Shown piece after piece: positions 49,140 to 60,474 of a stretch of DNA of 64,000 nucleotides. The stretch spans positions 8,846,357 to 8,910,356 of the forward strand of contig NC_061789.1 in assembly GCF_022458985.1 (NCBI RefSeq), read 5' to 3'. The stretch comes from Mugil cephalus (lineage: Eukaryota; Chordata; Actinopteri; Mugiliformes; Mugilidae). Under the pieces are notes generated by a model. The model was not told the origin of the DNA. It did not search any database and saw only the letters and a program-made list of their open reading frames with translations. Numbering within the stretch: the stretch's first letter is position 1; each line of letters starts with the position of its first letter. The position numbers and the translations under genes are program-made.

Positions 49140-52100
49140 TCACACTTGCATCACCGGCCGAGCCTCTTTGGCGCTGAGGGCCACTCCAGAGGCCGCGAAG
49201 CCGGTTCCACCCTGCAAGGACACGACAGAGCATCAGCACCACTTTAACACTGAGTGACAGGTTCATGTCTGAATCAAGTTCAGACAGAGAGAATAAAATC
49301 TTTTTCCCTGCAGACTTGAGAACAGCTGCAAAGATGCGTCGATGTGATCGCTGGCTATGTAAATATGTCACAGTGTTTATATTCATTCCCAATTGTAGCA
49401 GCATCATGGTATTTGGTCAATTTCAGTGGCTTTTGTCCGGTTCTTGGTTGGTGGCGTCCGCGACCCCTAGAGGGTCCCTGGAGGTACTGCAAGGGGGTCG
49501 CAAAATCAAGTGGGGTCAGACCAGTAACACAACAGCATAATAACCCATAAGAACCAACAACTCCAGACTTTTAAATTCTGGAGTAATTTGAGTAAATTAG
49601 GACACAGTTCTTCATTGGTTGATTAGACATTTTTCTAGATTTTTTGGATTAAAATTCCCCACAAAGTTAAATTTCTTTAAATACACAGTAACATTAATCC
49701 ACCATATTTTAGTCAAGGGATGAATGGAGGCGGAAGACATTATCTTTCAGTCAGCGATATAGGAGCTATCGCACCGTTTCACACAGAGGCCCACACTAGC
49801 CGAGACCTTAGGTTTTTTTTTTAATAAAAAGATCTATAAAACTGACATAGATTTCCATTAATGTCATGCTTTAAAGCAACCTTTAGCAGATTTTCCAATT
49901 ACAATCAGCACAAGCCATTAAAGTTCATACATCATGCTATTGATGAATAGTGCCATAAAGTAAATGTAAAGTGAGGCAATTTACTTGAAAAATCAATAAA
50001 ATAACTGATTAATTTACTGAGAATCCTCTATATCAAATGATATATATGTATAATTCTGGTTCTTATAGTAACTGTTAACGTGCACATACCCTCTGCAGTG
50101 GTATGATGTCTCTGTCGGTCAGTTTGTCTCCAGATATGGGGTCGATCATGTCCTTCTTGATCAGCCTCTCCACACACTCCTGCGTCACGACTGTGCCCCT
50201 GAACGCAGCAGAGAGTGAGTCAGTTGTTCCCCATAGAGACTAACCCAAGATTTAATTATTTATTTATTTATTTATTTTAAAACATCCAAGAGTCAGACTG
50301 AGGTTGTCACTCACGAGGGTCGCAGCACAGCACAGGGAACGCTGTTACCCAGGGCGTCTCTGGTCACTGCACACACATATCTGTCCTGAAGAGAGAGAAG
50401 AAGAGATCAGACCACAGTAACAATGCACCAACACAGTCAGTCAAAATAGCGTTGATGTGGTATATTTATGATTTACGATACGATACGTATCACGATACTT
50501 GAGTCACGATACATTATTGTGATATTATGATATTGAGATAAATTGCAATATTCTACATATTTCACTGAAATTTTAAATGCAGCTTAAAATATAAGTTGTG
50601 TATATGTACATCAGGTGACAGTGATAAGTCATTGGACTAATTAAATCAAAAAAACAATATTAATCCAAATGATCCGTTTCCAATTTATTGCACTTGCTCA
50701 AAACTTGACTTTTTCTATTAAAATCGATATAACAATAAAAAAAAGAATAACATCACATCATATATATTTAAATTGTATGTCTATATCAATATTTATGTTC
50801 TGCATATATGTTATATATTTATATGGATGTTTATATAGAATAAATTGTAATACAAACTGAGAAATAGTCAAAAAGGGTTAGGAATTTAAAATAGTGTTTA
50901 CTTCTTCCTACTCCCTGTTTGAACAGATGGTCTGAGTTTCTGTTATTTTTTTTGTTTTGTTTTCTGGTTTATAATCATTATTTCTTTCTTTCATGCATAC
51001 AAATGGTTACATATTTTTTATACATGTTTGAAATGTTCAAAAATAAATTCATTCATGTCCAGAAAACAAGTTAATATTTGACAGTGCTTGTAAATCATTT
51101 GTAAATCGTTGTGTTGCAGAGTTAGTGCTGCAGGTCGCTGTTATTAATGTACCTTGTTAATAATATTCAGTTACTATTACAAATGACTTTTTAAAATCAT
51201 TTTATTGTCACGTCTACCAAGCCTGAGTGCCAGCGGTGTATGAGATAAGGCCTCAGCTGTTTACACTGTTGGTGGTGCGCTGAGTAAACTGACCTGGCGG
51301 TTAAGAAGCGCCACGCGGTCCAGGCTGGGGTCCAGGGGCGTGAAGCGCACCGTGATCAGCTCATTCATCTTAATGGGGCGTCCAGACATGGGACACAACA
51401 CTGTCTTACTCTGAAAGATGTTTAAGATGGAGAGAAAGAGGAATTATTACAATAAAAATAAACGGATGTTAGATTTGATTTTTTTTTTCCACAGGAGCCT
51501 GTTTTTAACTATTACTTCATGTTAAAATGGCTTAAAATGGGAAAGTCTGTTGCTTAACGAGAGCCAAAGAGGATCCAGGGTCAACCTGACTTCTGACTTT
51601 TAAATTGTGTCAACATCAACAGAACAAATAAAGTATATCACATCACAAACATTTAAAGCAAACCGACAAACTTGGTGTAATGCATGAGCCAAACCTTCTC
51701 CATCTTAACCCTTGATCTGGTGGCTCACAACAAAACAGTACAAGCACACACACACACACTCAAAAGTACACCTGAATTAGGCCCAAATCTGCTGTTGTTG
51801 TTTTTTTCCACTGTAGAAAAAAAAGTTGAAATAAATCTGAAGACGAAGGCACTCACAGGTTTTTTGATAAGAGTGGGCTTGGCCTCCGGTGTCAGAGAGG
51901 GAATCCAAAAACTGGGCAGGCTCTGGCTGGAAGAGGGCGCTGCACCAGCAGTGGAGGACTCCCCTGAGCTGCTCTGGGGTTTGACCTTCTCGTCCCCTTT
52001 GCCCTGAGCTGTAGGCAAAAAACACTTTGAGTTTTATAATTCTACTGTGAGAAATGACAAAGAAAACTTGTTTATTTTCACATATATCTGTTCTCAATAT

Positions 52101-53770
52101 GTCAGCGAGAACGAGAAATTTAAAGCAAGATACAAAGTAAAAACCACCAGGAAAAACATTTATGAGATTTTTAGACATACAGTGTTGTTGCTCATCTGCA
52201 TTAGAAACACAATATATGTGAAGATAATGGAGAGAAGAGCAGTTTAAGATTCATCCATGATTAGTTAGTCAGCTTTCTCCATGAAGACAGGAGGCAGTAG
52301 TGTGCCACATGTACGCACCAGATGTGAATGGGTTGATGGGTTTAGACACGATGCTGTTCTCCCTGGTCTTAAACCTCTCCACCCTCTCTCTTTCCTCTGA
52401 CTTGGACTCAAGTTGGCTGTTGCTCTTCTGCGCCTGCTTCTGCTTCTCATACGCCTGAAGAATTAGAGGAACAAAGGAAAGTACCCACAATTTAAGATGT
52501 AACTCATTTCCAATCTTACCTTTAAATTCAAGAAGTTGACAAATGACAAACATTTTAAGTCATATTTGAATCCCCAACTTTGTACATCTTAGGACACCAG
52601 CGTGGTGTTTCAGACTGCTGTGAAATGCAATTTGGTAACATAACATCTGATGCTGCTCGCAAAACAGATGTTCCAATCCAATCCTGATGCAGATTCTGAT
52701 GCCTGAACTATGCCCTATTTTTCACTGCAGAGAACTGATGCAAACCCAGTCCTTTGTTTTTTTTTGTTTTTTTCTAAGTGACCACAAACAGATAAATCTA
52801 AGATTGCAGGGTTGCTTCCCCCAACTTACCTTCATTTTCTTGGCAATTTCTGTCTTCTGGTGGAGGATATATTCAAGAATGGCCTGTTTTTCATACAAGT
52901 ATCCATCTGGACTGAGGACAGCAATAGACAGAAGACACACAATGTTTCTACGTGTGATCACATATTACGGCTACTCCCGATGTTTGTCTGCGTGAATAAA
53001 TCCACCCGGACTGTGTATGCGTTTGTGTGTTATAAAGAGGAACATACGTCACCACAGGATCCTGGCAGGGCTGCAGGGACAGGCAGCAGCAGTCAAAGTC
53101 TTTGATTGCATCTTTTCCCAGTCGAATGCTCTGTGTCCCGTAACCAGACGCCGCTGAGCAGAATGAAAGACACATAATATAAAGTTAAACGTTACATTGG
53201 AAGATTACACGGGATACATTGTAAAAATCTACACTTACTGGCCACATTATAGGTGGACCTGTTGAACTACTATGCAACATTTGGTTGTTGGGGTCAGAAG
53301 TTGGTATAAACTAAATGAAAGCATGGCTCCATCCTGCCTTGTGGCTGGTGGTGGTGTTGGTGGTGTTGGTCACAATAACCACATTTCTTCCACAAGCTTG
53401 GTTTGAACTGCTGCAGGTCACGTTTGTGTGTCAAAACGCACTGAATTGCCGATGAGTGGATATTCGCATTGATTTGCGGTTGAAAAGACGAATCTAATGA
53501 ACTGGCTGGTGTATGTTTATCTGAGATTGATTGGTTCCTGTATCGCCTACAAAGAGGACTGATTGTGTGGCATGCATCGGCTGTTTCTGAACTCTAATTC
53601 CTATTTTAAGGCGCCAATTAAAGAGGAATAAAAAGAGCAGCCATCACTTTAAAGTGAATGACCAGAAAAACATAACTTTAGTTCCCAACATGGTTCTTAC
53701 CTGTATCCTTCTTCTTCTCGTGGTACGTGTACACAGCTCCGGCTGTACAGTTCTTTCCGTGGCGAGTCAT
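49140..53770 (-). CDS. nosip: Nitric oxide synthase-interacting protein (U-box E3 ubiquitin ligase)
   Basis: Nine coding exons in transcript order: 53770-53701, 53153-53048, 52911-52830, 52454-52319, 52008-51857, 51410-51294, 50385-50315, 50198-50090 and 49211-49140. They give 304 residues (human 301). NOSIP binds endothelial and neuronal NO synthase, affects their localisation and activity, and acts as a ubiquitin ligase. Seen: N-terminus MTRHGKNCTAGAVYTYHEKK, first half of the split U-box/RING with FDCCCLSLQPCQDPVVTPDG (about 43-62), the basic linker with EKQKQAQ, SLPSFWIPSLTPEAK, second half with LCPMSGRPIKMNEL and RYVCAVTRD, DPISGDKLTDRDIIPLQ, and C-terminus GGTGFAASGV...ARPVMQV. Exon phases are all consistent. 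A non-coding exon start at 53,804 (acceptor TATTAG) shows an upstream 5'UTR exon. Confidence 0.97.
49440..49830 (-). repeat. Inverted R1 fragment in nosip intron 8
   Basis: GCGACCCCTAGAGGGTCCC and GGAGGTACTGCAAGGGG are the reverse complement of the right end of family R1. GGTTGATTAGACATTTTTC and CCATATTTTAGTCAAGGGAT follow in the expected inverted order. A nearby block GTTTCACACAGAGGCC... parallels 6,960-7,000 inverted. Confidence 0.6.
50474..50730 (-). repeat. MITE R5 fragment in nosip intron 6
   Basis: ACGATACGATACGTATCACGATACTTGAGTCACG matches the CGATACGTATCG-rich end of the copy at 35,611-36,023 in inverted order, and ATTAAAATCGATATAAC closes it. The terminal GGGTGGG is missing. Confidence 0.55.
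53224..53575 (+). repeat. Interspersed repeat R6, left and internal part, in nosip intron 1
   Basis: ACACTTACTGGCCACATTATAGGTGGACCTGTT is a diverged version of the widespread fish repeat end (CTGGCCACTTTATTAGGTACACC). Matching internal blocks (GCATGGCTCCATCCTGCCTTG, GGTTTGAACTGCTGCAGGTC) follow. Relatives are at 57,390-57,985 and 62,473-62,500. Confidence 0.6.
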
Positions 53771-53949
53771 TGTGCCAAGGGTTAGTTTTTCCTCATTTAA
53801 GTACCTAATATACAGGAAACAGAATTTTTTTTAAAAAAAAAAGTGTTATATTAATGCGTTTCTAAGCTAGTTGCTAAGATGCTAACGATAGCTCCTAACG
53901 TAAACATGAGTTAGAACGAGCACGGTACTAACGTGTTCTGAAAAAAATA

Positions 53950-54120
53950 CTAGAAGAATAATATAGGAAAGGTGCTAAATATGTTGCTCTATAACAATGC
54001 CATTACTAGTTCTGCCAAGAGTGTATAAAAATATAGAGAAATATGTCCAACACAAACCACAACACAACTTCTTCGTCGTTTCCTTCTTCTACTTCCGTCT
54101 CCTTCTTCTTCGTTGGTATT
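53950..54120 (-). promoter_or_regulatory. nosip: Probable nosip promoter region with ETS-like site
   Basis: Upstream of nosip, ACTTCCG at 54,091-54,097 (CGGAAGT on the gene's strand) lies in a long pyrimidine-rich run (54,068-54,116). CGGAAGT is the core ETS/GABP site common in TATA-less housekeeping promoters. The start site and first donor were not resolved. Confidence 0.35.
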
Positions 54121-54239
54121 TATGGGCGGTTTCCCAGATTAAAGGCACATTACCGCCACCTACCGGACTGGAAACAACGTGAATCAAAGCTAAACAAACC
54201 AAAAAATGTTTCATTTAACAATAAAAAGTGACGATTAAC

Positions 54240-55720
54240 TAATTTCTTTATATTCATCCGTATATTATATGTCCTGCTATAAGGTATTAACGTTAGACTG
54301 TTTCCTTTTTATTTATTTTAATGTATGGATCTGTTGTGTGTGTATGAAACATGGATGAGATCTGTGGAAAACTCTTCTCAGAAAAGTGAGTGTATGTCTT
54401 ATGTTTGTTTCCAGCCTATGAATTTACCAGCACCAACATGCCTTGTCACGTTATATAGCTGTCTTCCAGATAAATCATCATCCCAATACCCCTGCCTCAC
54501 TGTCTGTTCATGTCACCTAATAGGTACCGTTGAAAGATTCATTGCTATGTCTTGATTCTCCAAACATTTAGATATCTGGTTGGGGTTTATTGGCTTCAAA
54601 GTGCAAAACCTATTACATTACTTGATTATTTTCTAATTATGCTAATAATGCTAATTACACAAGTTACCAAACATGCTACATGTAGCAACCAAGTTGAACC
54701 AAAAGACCAAAAGTAGTGTTCGGGTGGGACACTGCCTCAGTTGAACATTTGAGGACGTCCAGTTCAGTTCACTAGGTGGTGCTGTTACAAAAAAACACGG
54801 ATTAGGAAATGAGGCACCGGGACTGCAGCCTTACCTTTGTGACCCCTGGCATTTCAGGGATACACAGTTGAAGAATGAGCGTGACACCATATGACTGTAA
54901 TGTAGCTTCACAACTGTGTTGCTACACTTTGTATAAGAGGTTGCTGCTATCAAGTCTGTTAAATGGATGAAATAAAAACAAAGTAGTTGACACACACTAC
55001 CGCCGAGTTGCATTTTTGTTGCTCGTTACTTAGAAGTGAGTGTTTGTACTAGATACTCCTGCCGTCAGAAAAGCTGAATGAACTTGTACAGATGTGTTTT
55101 ACACATTTACGAATTTGACAAATTCAAATTCTGAATGGAAACAGATCTATGGTTTAGTTACTGGCGATTTTATTGTTTGCTCTGCAGAGATTACAGCTGA
55201 TCTTATAATGAAATGGGTTTTTGTCGATGCTTTGAATCAACATTATTCACGTACACATGTGTTAGTGGTATTAGTCAAGGACTTATTCCTGCTGTTCACA
55301 CCGGCTGCAAACAGATCCCCAAAATATGAAGATGTTGTAAGAATAAAATCTAACACCTTCATTCTGGGGTTAAAAAAATAAAGGAAAAGAATATCATTTT
55401 TAGTATTCTTGTTTGGCTGAAAAACTAGAATTGTGCAGTAAAATGTTGTAGTTTAACGACTACAACTTTGGGAGATAGTTAATTTAACTACAATTACTCA
55501 GAAAGCTGAAGCCGCATGTTATGACTCTTTAGGCCATTTCGCTTTTTTTTGGTTTAGGAAGGTGGTTTATTATACATATCAGCATTATACACTTCTTTTG
55601 GGTAGGTGTGAGTCAAGAATCTTTCAGTGTGGAAATACACATACAAACTTGATTGAACATATATGTGTATATAATCCACTGTTTTAGAAAGAGAAGTGGA
55701 AAATAGAACATGACACTCAG
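54240..55720. other. Intergenic DNA beyond nosip, no gene seen
   Basis: Open frames up to 95 codons occur but none has family motifs, splice logic or biased composition. Confidence 0.45.
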
Positions 55721-55724
55721 GCCC

Positions 55725-55915
55725 AGGACTAAACTTCAGACAGCATTGTGGCCAAACTGAACTTTTTTATCTTAATAAATTTAATTTAATTTTCTTCTTT
55801 GCATTAAAACAAATGGAACACATTTTCACATATAGGTTGTTGTTCTGTTTTGCCCCGACTTCAGATCAAATTGTGTGGCCCCCGAACTAAAATTACTTTG
55901 ACACCAATGGTGTAA
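55725..55915 (+). repeat. R4-like hAT repeat fragment
   Basis: GCATTGTGGCC, TTGCATTAAAACAAATGGAACA and TTCAGATCAAATTGTGTGGCCCCC, ending ACTTTGACACCAATGG, follow the order of the copy at 18,319-18,630. Confidence 0.5.
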
Positions 55916-57385
55916 ACGTGGTGGGTTGTACTTTAAACACATTGTTTGCTGACGTGTTTTCAGTTCCCAGTTAAATTCTCATTTCAGTAAATCTGCTTGG
56001 TTAAACTGAGTCAGTTCCACGTTAATACTACAAATGCAGATTTAGTTTCTCTCACCGCTGTATTTTCTATTACAGAAATGCACAAATAATATAACGTGCT
56101 TCTGTAAACGATCAGTAACTGGTCAACTGTATTAGGGATAAGAGAACATATGCACCATTTGACACAGAAAATTAAATGATCATGAATTCAATCTTTATTT
56201 GTCTATGTTAGGATCAGTTCCAAAGCACCATTGAGCACCATAAACGTGCAAGGTGTCTTCTGCACAGCGCTTTATGTGCTTTAAAACACGACCGCACATG
56301 CTGTAAATTCTCTGCTTGCATAATAATGTGCATGTTTGTTAAACTGCAGCCACAGTTTGCACATCAGGGACACATCATAAACACTGTGCACAGAGCAAAC
56401 TCTGGATCTGAATTCGCCGGTGAGAACCCCAGAGTGTTTGTGAACCTGCTGTGATGCTAGGCAGTGCCTGGTGTGTTTCCCTTATATGTCTTGTTTATTT
56501 CTGTGTCTGAACAGCAGCATTTCCTGCCTATGTGACTGTGGATTTCCTGTTAGCAGATCCCTACACCCATTTCAAATAAAGCTCCAGCGATCAGATGCAC
56601 CCAATGAAACACGGCTGGCCTAAAAGACACGGCAGTCACCGGCAAGTTGGCGCAGTTCTGGGAGAGAACAGCGCGGCCAAAAGTGTCCTTCGCGTCGACT
56701 TCCTCGATTCTCAAGTATCTGGGTGGAAACAAGTCTAGAAGATGAATATGTTTCACCAAAATGGAGAATGTATCGTCTACAAAACCAATGAGAACAAACA
56801 AAAAAAAAATCCTGATAAGCACAATCAAGGAAGAGTCTCATCTCCTAGATAAACACATCCACCGGCCGCGCGTTTGTTATCTTTGGTCGTACCAGACTGG
56901 ACCATATAAGGTCAAACACATCCAGGATGTTTGGTTGCCACGGTGACGCAGATTGGAGTTAATGATGGGGCGAGAGTGGTAAAGGATGCTATAGCAGATA
57001 ATAAGCGCGATTGGAGCTCCTTCATAAACAACAATCCCCCACAGACGACCCCCGCCCAGAAGTTATCGAGCTCATTTCTCTTTATCTGGACTCTTTGAAC
57101 AACGTGAGTCTGTCGTTATCACTCCTTCAACTTCCCGCCCACAAAAATGGGAACAACCAGAGTTCCGATATATTGAAGCATTATTACAAGTGTGACAAAA
57201 TGAGACACTAAGACATCTTAATGTATCTGAATCCTAAAGAAGTCAACTTGTAACTCTCCCACTTTGACTCCTAGGTTTGTTGTATGAATGAGTCTAATCT
57301 CAACGTTTGTGACCTGGAAACGTCATATGCGTAAGTTGCATATCAAGACGTTAGAAATAGCCTTGTTAGCATTATAACAGCACAT
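55916..57385. other. Intergenic DNA, nothing recognised
   Basis: A minus-strand open frame at 56,550-56,828 has no recognised domain. No RNA gene or element ends are visible. Confidence 0.4.
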
Positions 57386-57389
57386 CATT

Positions 57390-57985
57390 TCATCTCTTCC
57401 ACCACATCCCATCTGCTGGATTCAGATCTGGTGAGTGTGGAATCCATGTTCAAGAACCCAGTCTTAGGTGGCTTTGGCTCCGTGGCCTTGGTGCGCTTAT
57501 GCTGGAATCAGCCTTTAGAAGATGGTGAACTGTGACCATAAGGAGACTACGGTTTTCCACAAAGGCCCAACAGATTTAAAGAAGCTGTACCCACAGATTT
57601 CTTCATAGCTGGCAGGAGTGGTCTTCCGATACTGCAGCCCATCCATCTCCACTTTAGACATATTGTGCATTCTGTGTCACAACAATTACTCTCCAACTAC
57701 TCATTTTACTCAGGACTCTCTCTTTAACTTGGTGTTTGCATCTTGTGAATTCACTGGATTGTGATTTTGAATCCCAGTTATTCTGAATGAACTCTGCAGA
57801 GACTGATCGGCAGGTTGAGAAAAGGTCAAACCAGTAGGTTATTCACAGACAACCATTGCATGATCATAGTTTCTTTTTGACATTTTCGATGCTTGGTTTA
57901 AACATTACCTGAAGCTCCAGACTTGTCTCTGGAGGATTTGAGACATTATGCTGCTGATTTGTGATTGGCTGAATGGATACTTACA
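57390..57985 (+). repeat. Interspersed repeat R6, degenerate central and right part
   Basis: CATCTGCTGGATTCAGATCTGGTGAGTGTGG, CATAGCTGGCAGGAGTGGTCTTC and GATTTGTGATTGGCTGAATGG lie in the order I know for the roughly 1-kb fish repeat whose end is seen at 53,224. It is heavily mutated. Confidence 0.55.
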
Positions 57986-58039
57986 TAAATAAACGGGTGC
58001 ACACGCTCAAGCCGAATGGGAATGTGTGTATTTATGGTT

Positions 58040-59510
58040 TAAAGGATCTTGCAGTCTTATACAGAAGTGCGTGCGTTTACATGCAGAGCTTAATCGAGCT
58101 ATGGTCAAAATTCCACTTTCTGACCACAGTCCTTGTCCCAGTTTACATGCAGCGGAAAAAAATCAAATAACTGTTCTCCTCTTCCACACTAGGTGGCGAT
58201 ACGTGTTTTTTCAGTGAGATAATACCACGTTAATACGACTCACTTTCCGGTTGACCTATTGCGTCATGTAATAAACAAGAGTCTTTCATGCGGCAGGCCG
58301 GCATTTCAAACAGCAACCATAGGGACAATAGTGCATTTTTTAATCTTGTACGTAATGTGCGCGCTACTTCTGGTGCAGGTAAGATATGCGCTTTCCCTCA
58401 GTCGGTTCTTCTGCTGGCTCTGTTCACCTTGTACTTAAATTCTCCTGTTATAGTCCGATTAAGGCAATAATTCGTTTTTTTTCACGTGCATATAAACACA
58501 CTGACTGATGTGTTTAAAATTAAGCGTTGGATAAATTTGTACGGTCGGTTCATTACTTGTTGTGGTCCTTTTACGGGATTTGCTTGAATACAAAGTCAGA
58601 CGAATTATTGCCTTAATCTGACTTTAACTGGACAACTTAAGTGCATGTAAATACGTTACCCTGACTAAGTTCTCTTTATCTGAATAAGACACCTAGATAA
58701 TGCAATCGGAAATCGATTTTCTCCGCCATGTATACGCCTTAATCAGACTTTAACTGGATAACGTGTGTGTGCATGCTCCACAACCCCTGTGCTGGAGTAT
58801 GACCCTCACAGAAGAAGAAGGCAAACAGAGACGGTAGAACAACCACATGAGGGATAGCACCATCTTATCTGCACTATAAGTGCGATAAAATGTGAAATTA
58901 AAAAAGCTGAACTATATAATTCTGGTCTGCCTCATGAACGACTCTTGTTGACGTATTAGGTCAACCGGAAAGGGGCCGTTGTAGGTACCGGACCTGTTCA
59001 AGATGACGTCACATTGTAGGGGATGTTGACATCAATTGGTTGGACAACAGGAAGAAGCGGAAGCATAAGTGAGGTTAGTGGCTTTAGCGGTTAGCAGGTG
59101 TTATCGAAGCAGAGCTACTTAGCGGTTTTGTTTTGTCCTTTTATTCTTTGGATAAATTGATAAAAGCTGTATTTTTTAAAAAAAAAATCTTTTTCAGGAT
59201 AAAATTTCTTATATTTTTGAATAATGTGCTGTCATCGTATTTTTTCTGTTACGTGGAAAATTAAAAATTATAAATAAAAACTTTATTGAGCTATCCCTTC
59301 CAAACTCTTGTTGGCTAACCGCAGTCTGAGCCAAATGGAGCCGTATGTAGCTGAACGTACAGGCCGAACACATAGCTGAGGTCACATTGTATTAACCCGC
59401 TGAAAAGACACATATCGGCACCTAGTGTGGAGGAGGAGGAGGGGGAGGAGGAGGACGTGTTTCCGTCGCTTATTCGATTTTCTCCATTGCATGTAAACTA
59501 GGACAAAGGC
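58040..59510. repeat. Composite MITE region with CATGTAAAC-type ends (R7)
   Basis: TGCGTGCGTTTACATGCAGAGC (about 58,067) at the left faces TTCGATTTTCTCCATTGCATGTAAAC (about 59,475-59,501) at the right. Similar blocks, GTGCATGTAAATACGTTACC, TTTTCTCCGCCATGTATACG and two ATCTGACTTTAACTGGAxAAC-like boxes near 58,618 and 58,744, lie inside, suggesting nested or partial copies. There is no coding capacity. A G-rich GGAGGAGGAGG run lies at 59,427-59,455. Confidence 0.5.
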
Positions 59511-60229
59511 TGCATTCAGTAAGTGGAATTTAGAGCTTAGCTCTGAGAGAGAGACACTCTATAAGCACAAATGCAAACACAAAAGCAAACGCAAAAGCAA
59601 ACGCGAGGTGTTTCTACTCTACAAATTCATGTATGGACCCATTAGTAAGATATCTGAGTGAAGTTTAAGGTGCAGGGACAAAAAATCTTAAGTAAAGAGG
59701 ATGTAGAAGTTCAATGGAGTTGGGTTAGACGTGCGGCAGGAGTGCAAAGGCCTGTCCTTGAACCAAACTGTACATGGCTGTGAAGTTTCTGGTTTCTGTT
59801 TAGTACAAAGGAAAAAAAAAAGTCTCACTTTGAAAAGTGACAAATCGGTATTTAAAAAACACCACAAGCTAATTTTGTTCTGTGACTCACGTCATGATTA
59901 GTTTCGGGCAGACCTGAAAAAGCTATAAAGTGGTTTGTGACCTTTCTTGACACACGGTGATGGATCAACAAACTCTGCGCCACTTCTGTAAAGCCAGTTT
60001 TACAGTAAAAAAAATCAACCCGAGAGATGTTTGACCTTTTTCTAACCTCTCCAGCTGTACTCCGAGCCATCAAACATTAGCATCTCTTTATCTCTCTTTC
60101 TCATTAACCCCCTCCCCCTGCTCGTGGTCTCTGGGTGTTTGTTGTTAGTTTCCTGTCACAGAGGAAGTGCCTCACCCTGCTGCCTGGCTCCCTATTGGCC
60201 CCAGCGCAGACGAACAGTGATTTTTTTGG

Positions 60230-60468
60230 GGGGGGGGTGTTTGAAGCAGTGCGACGGGAGGTTCGGGAGGAGGAGGAGGGGGGGCGCGCAGGAGAGGATA
60301 GAAAGAGGGACAGGAATTTGGAATCGGGAGACAAGGACATAAGATGGGTCTGAGGGCAGGTCGCAGGAGGACCGTCGTAGAGAAGGCTCCAAATATAGAC
60401 GAGAGGCAGAGAGCGAGAGAGAGTAGGCGCTTCACTCCCTGGGAGGAAATGGCTTTGTGTTGCAGGAG
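60230..60468 (+). other. Possible first exon of an unidentified + strand gene
   Basis: A purine/GC-rich stretch with an inverted CCAAT (ATTGG, about 60,194) and G-runs ends at a consensus GTAAGT donor (60,469). An ATG in good context (GAAATGG, 60,449) gives MALCCR plus two bases before the donor, and an earlier ATG at 60,344 reads to a stop in a different frame. No following exon could be linked in the window. By human synteny PRRG2 lies beyond NOSIP, but nothing here identifies it. Confidence 0.3.
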
Positions 60469-60474
60469 GTAAGT

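Noticed and set aside
56550-56841. Hydrophobic minus-strand open frame, possible membrane protein
   Set aside because: No further exon, no promoter, and two overlapping frames are equally open.
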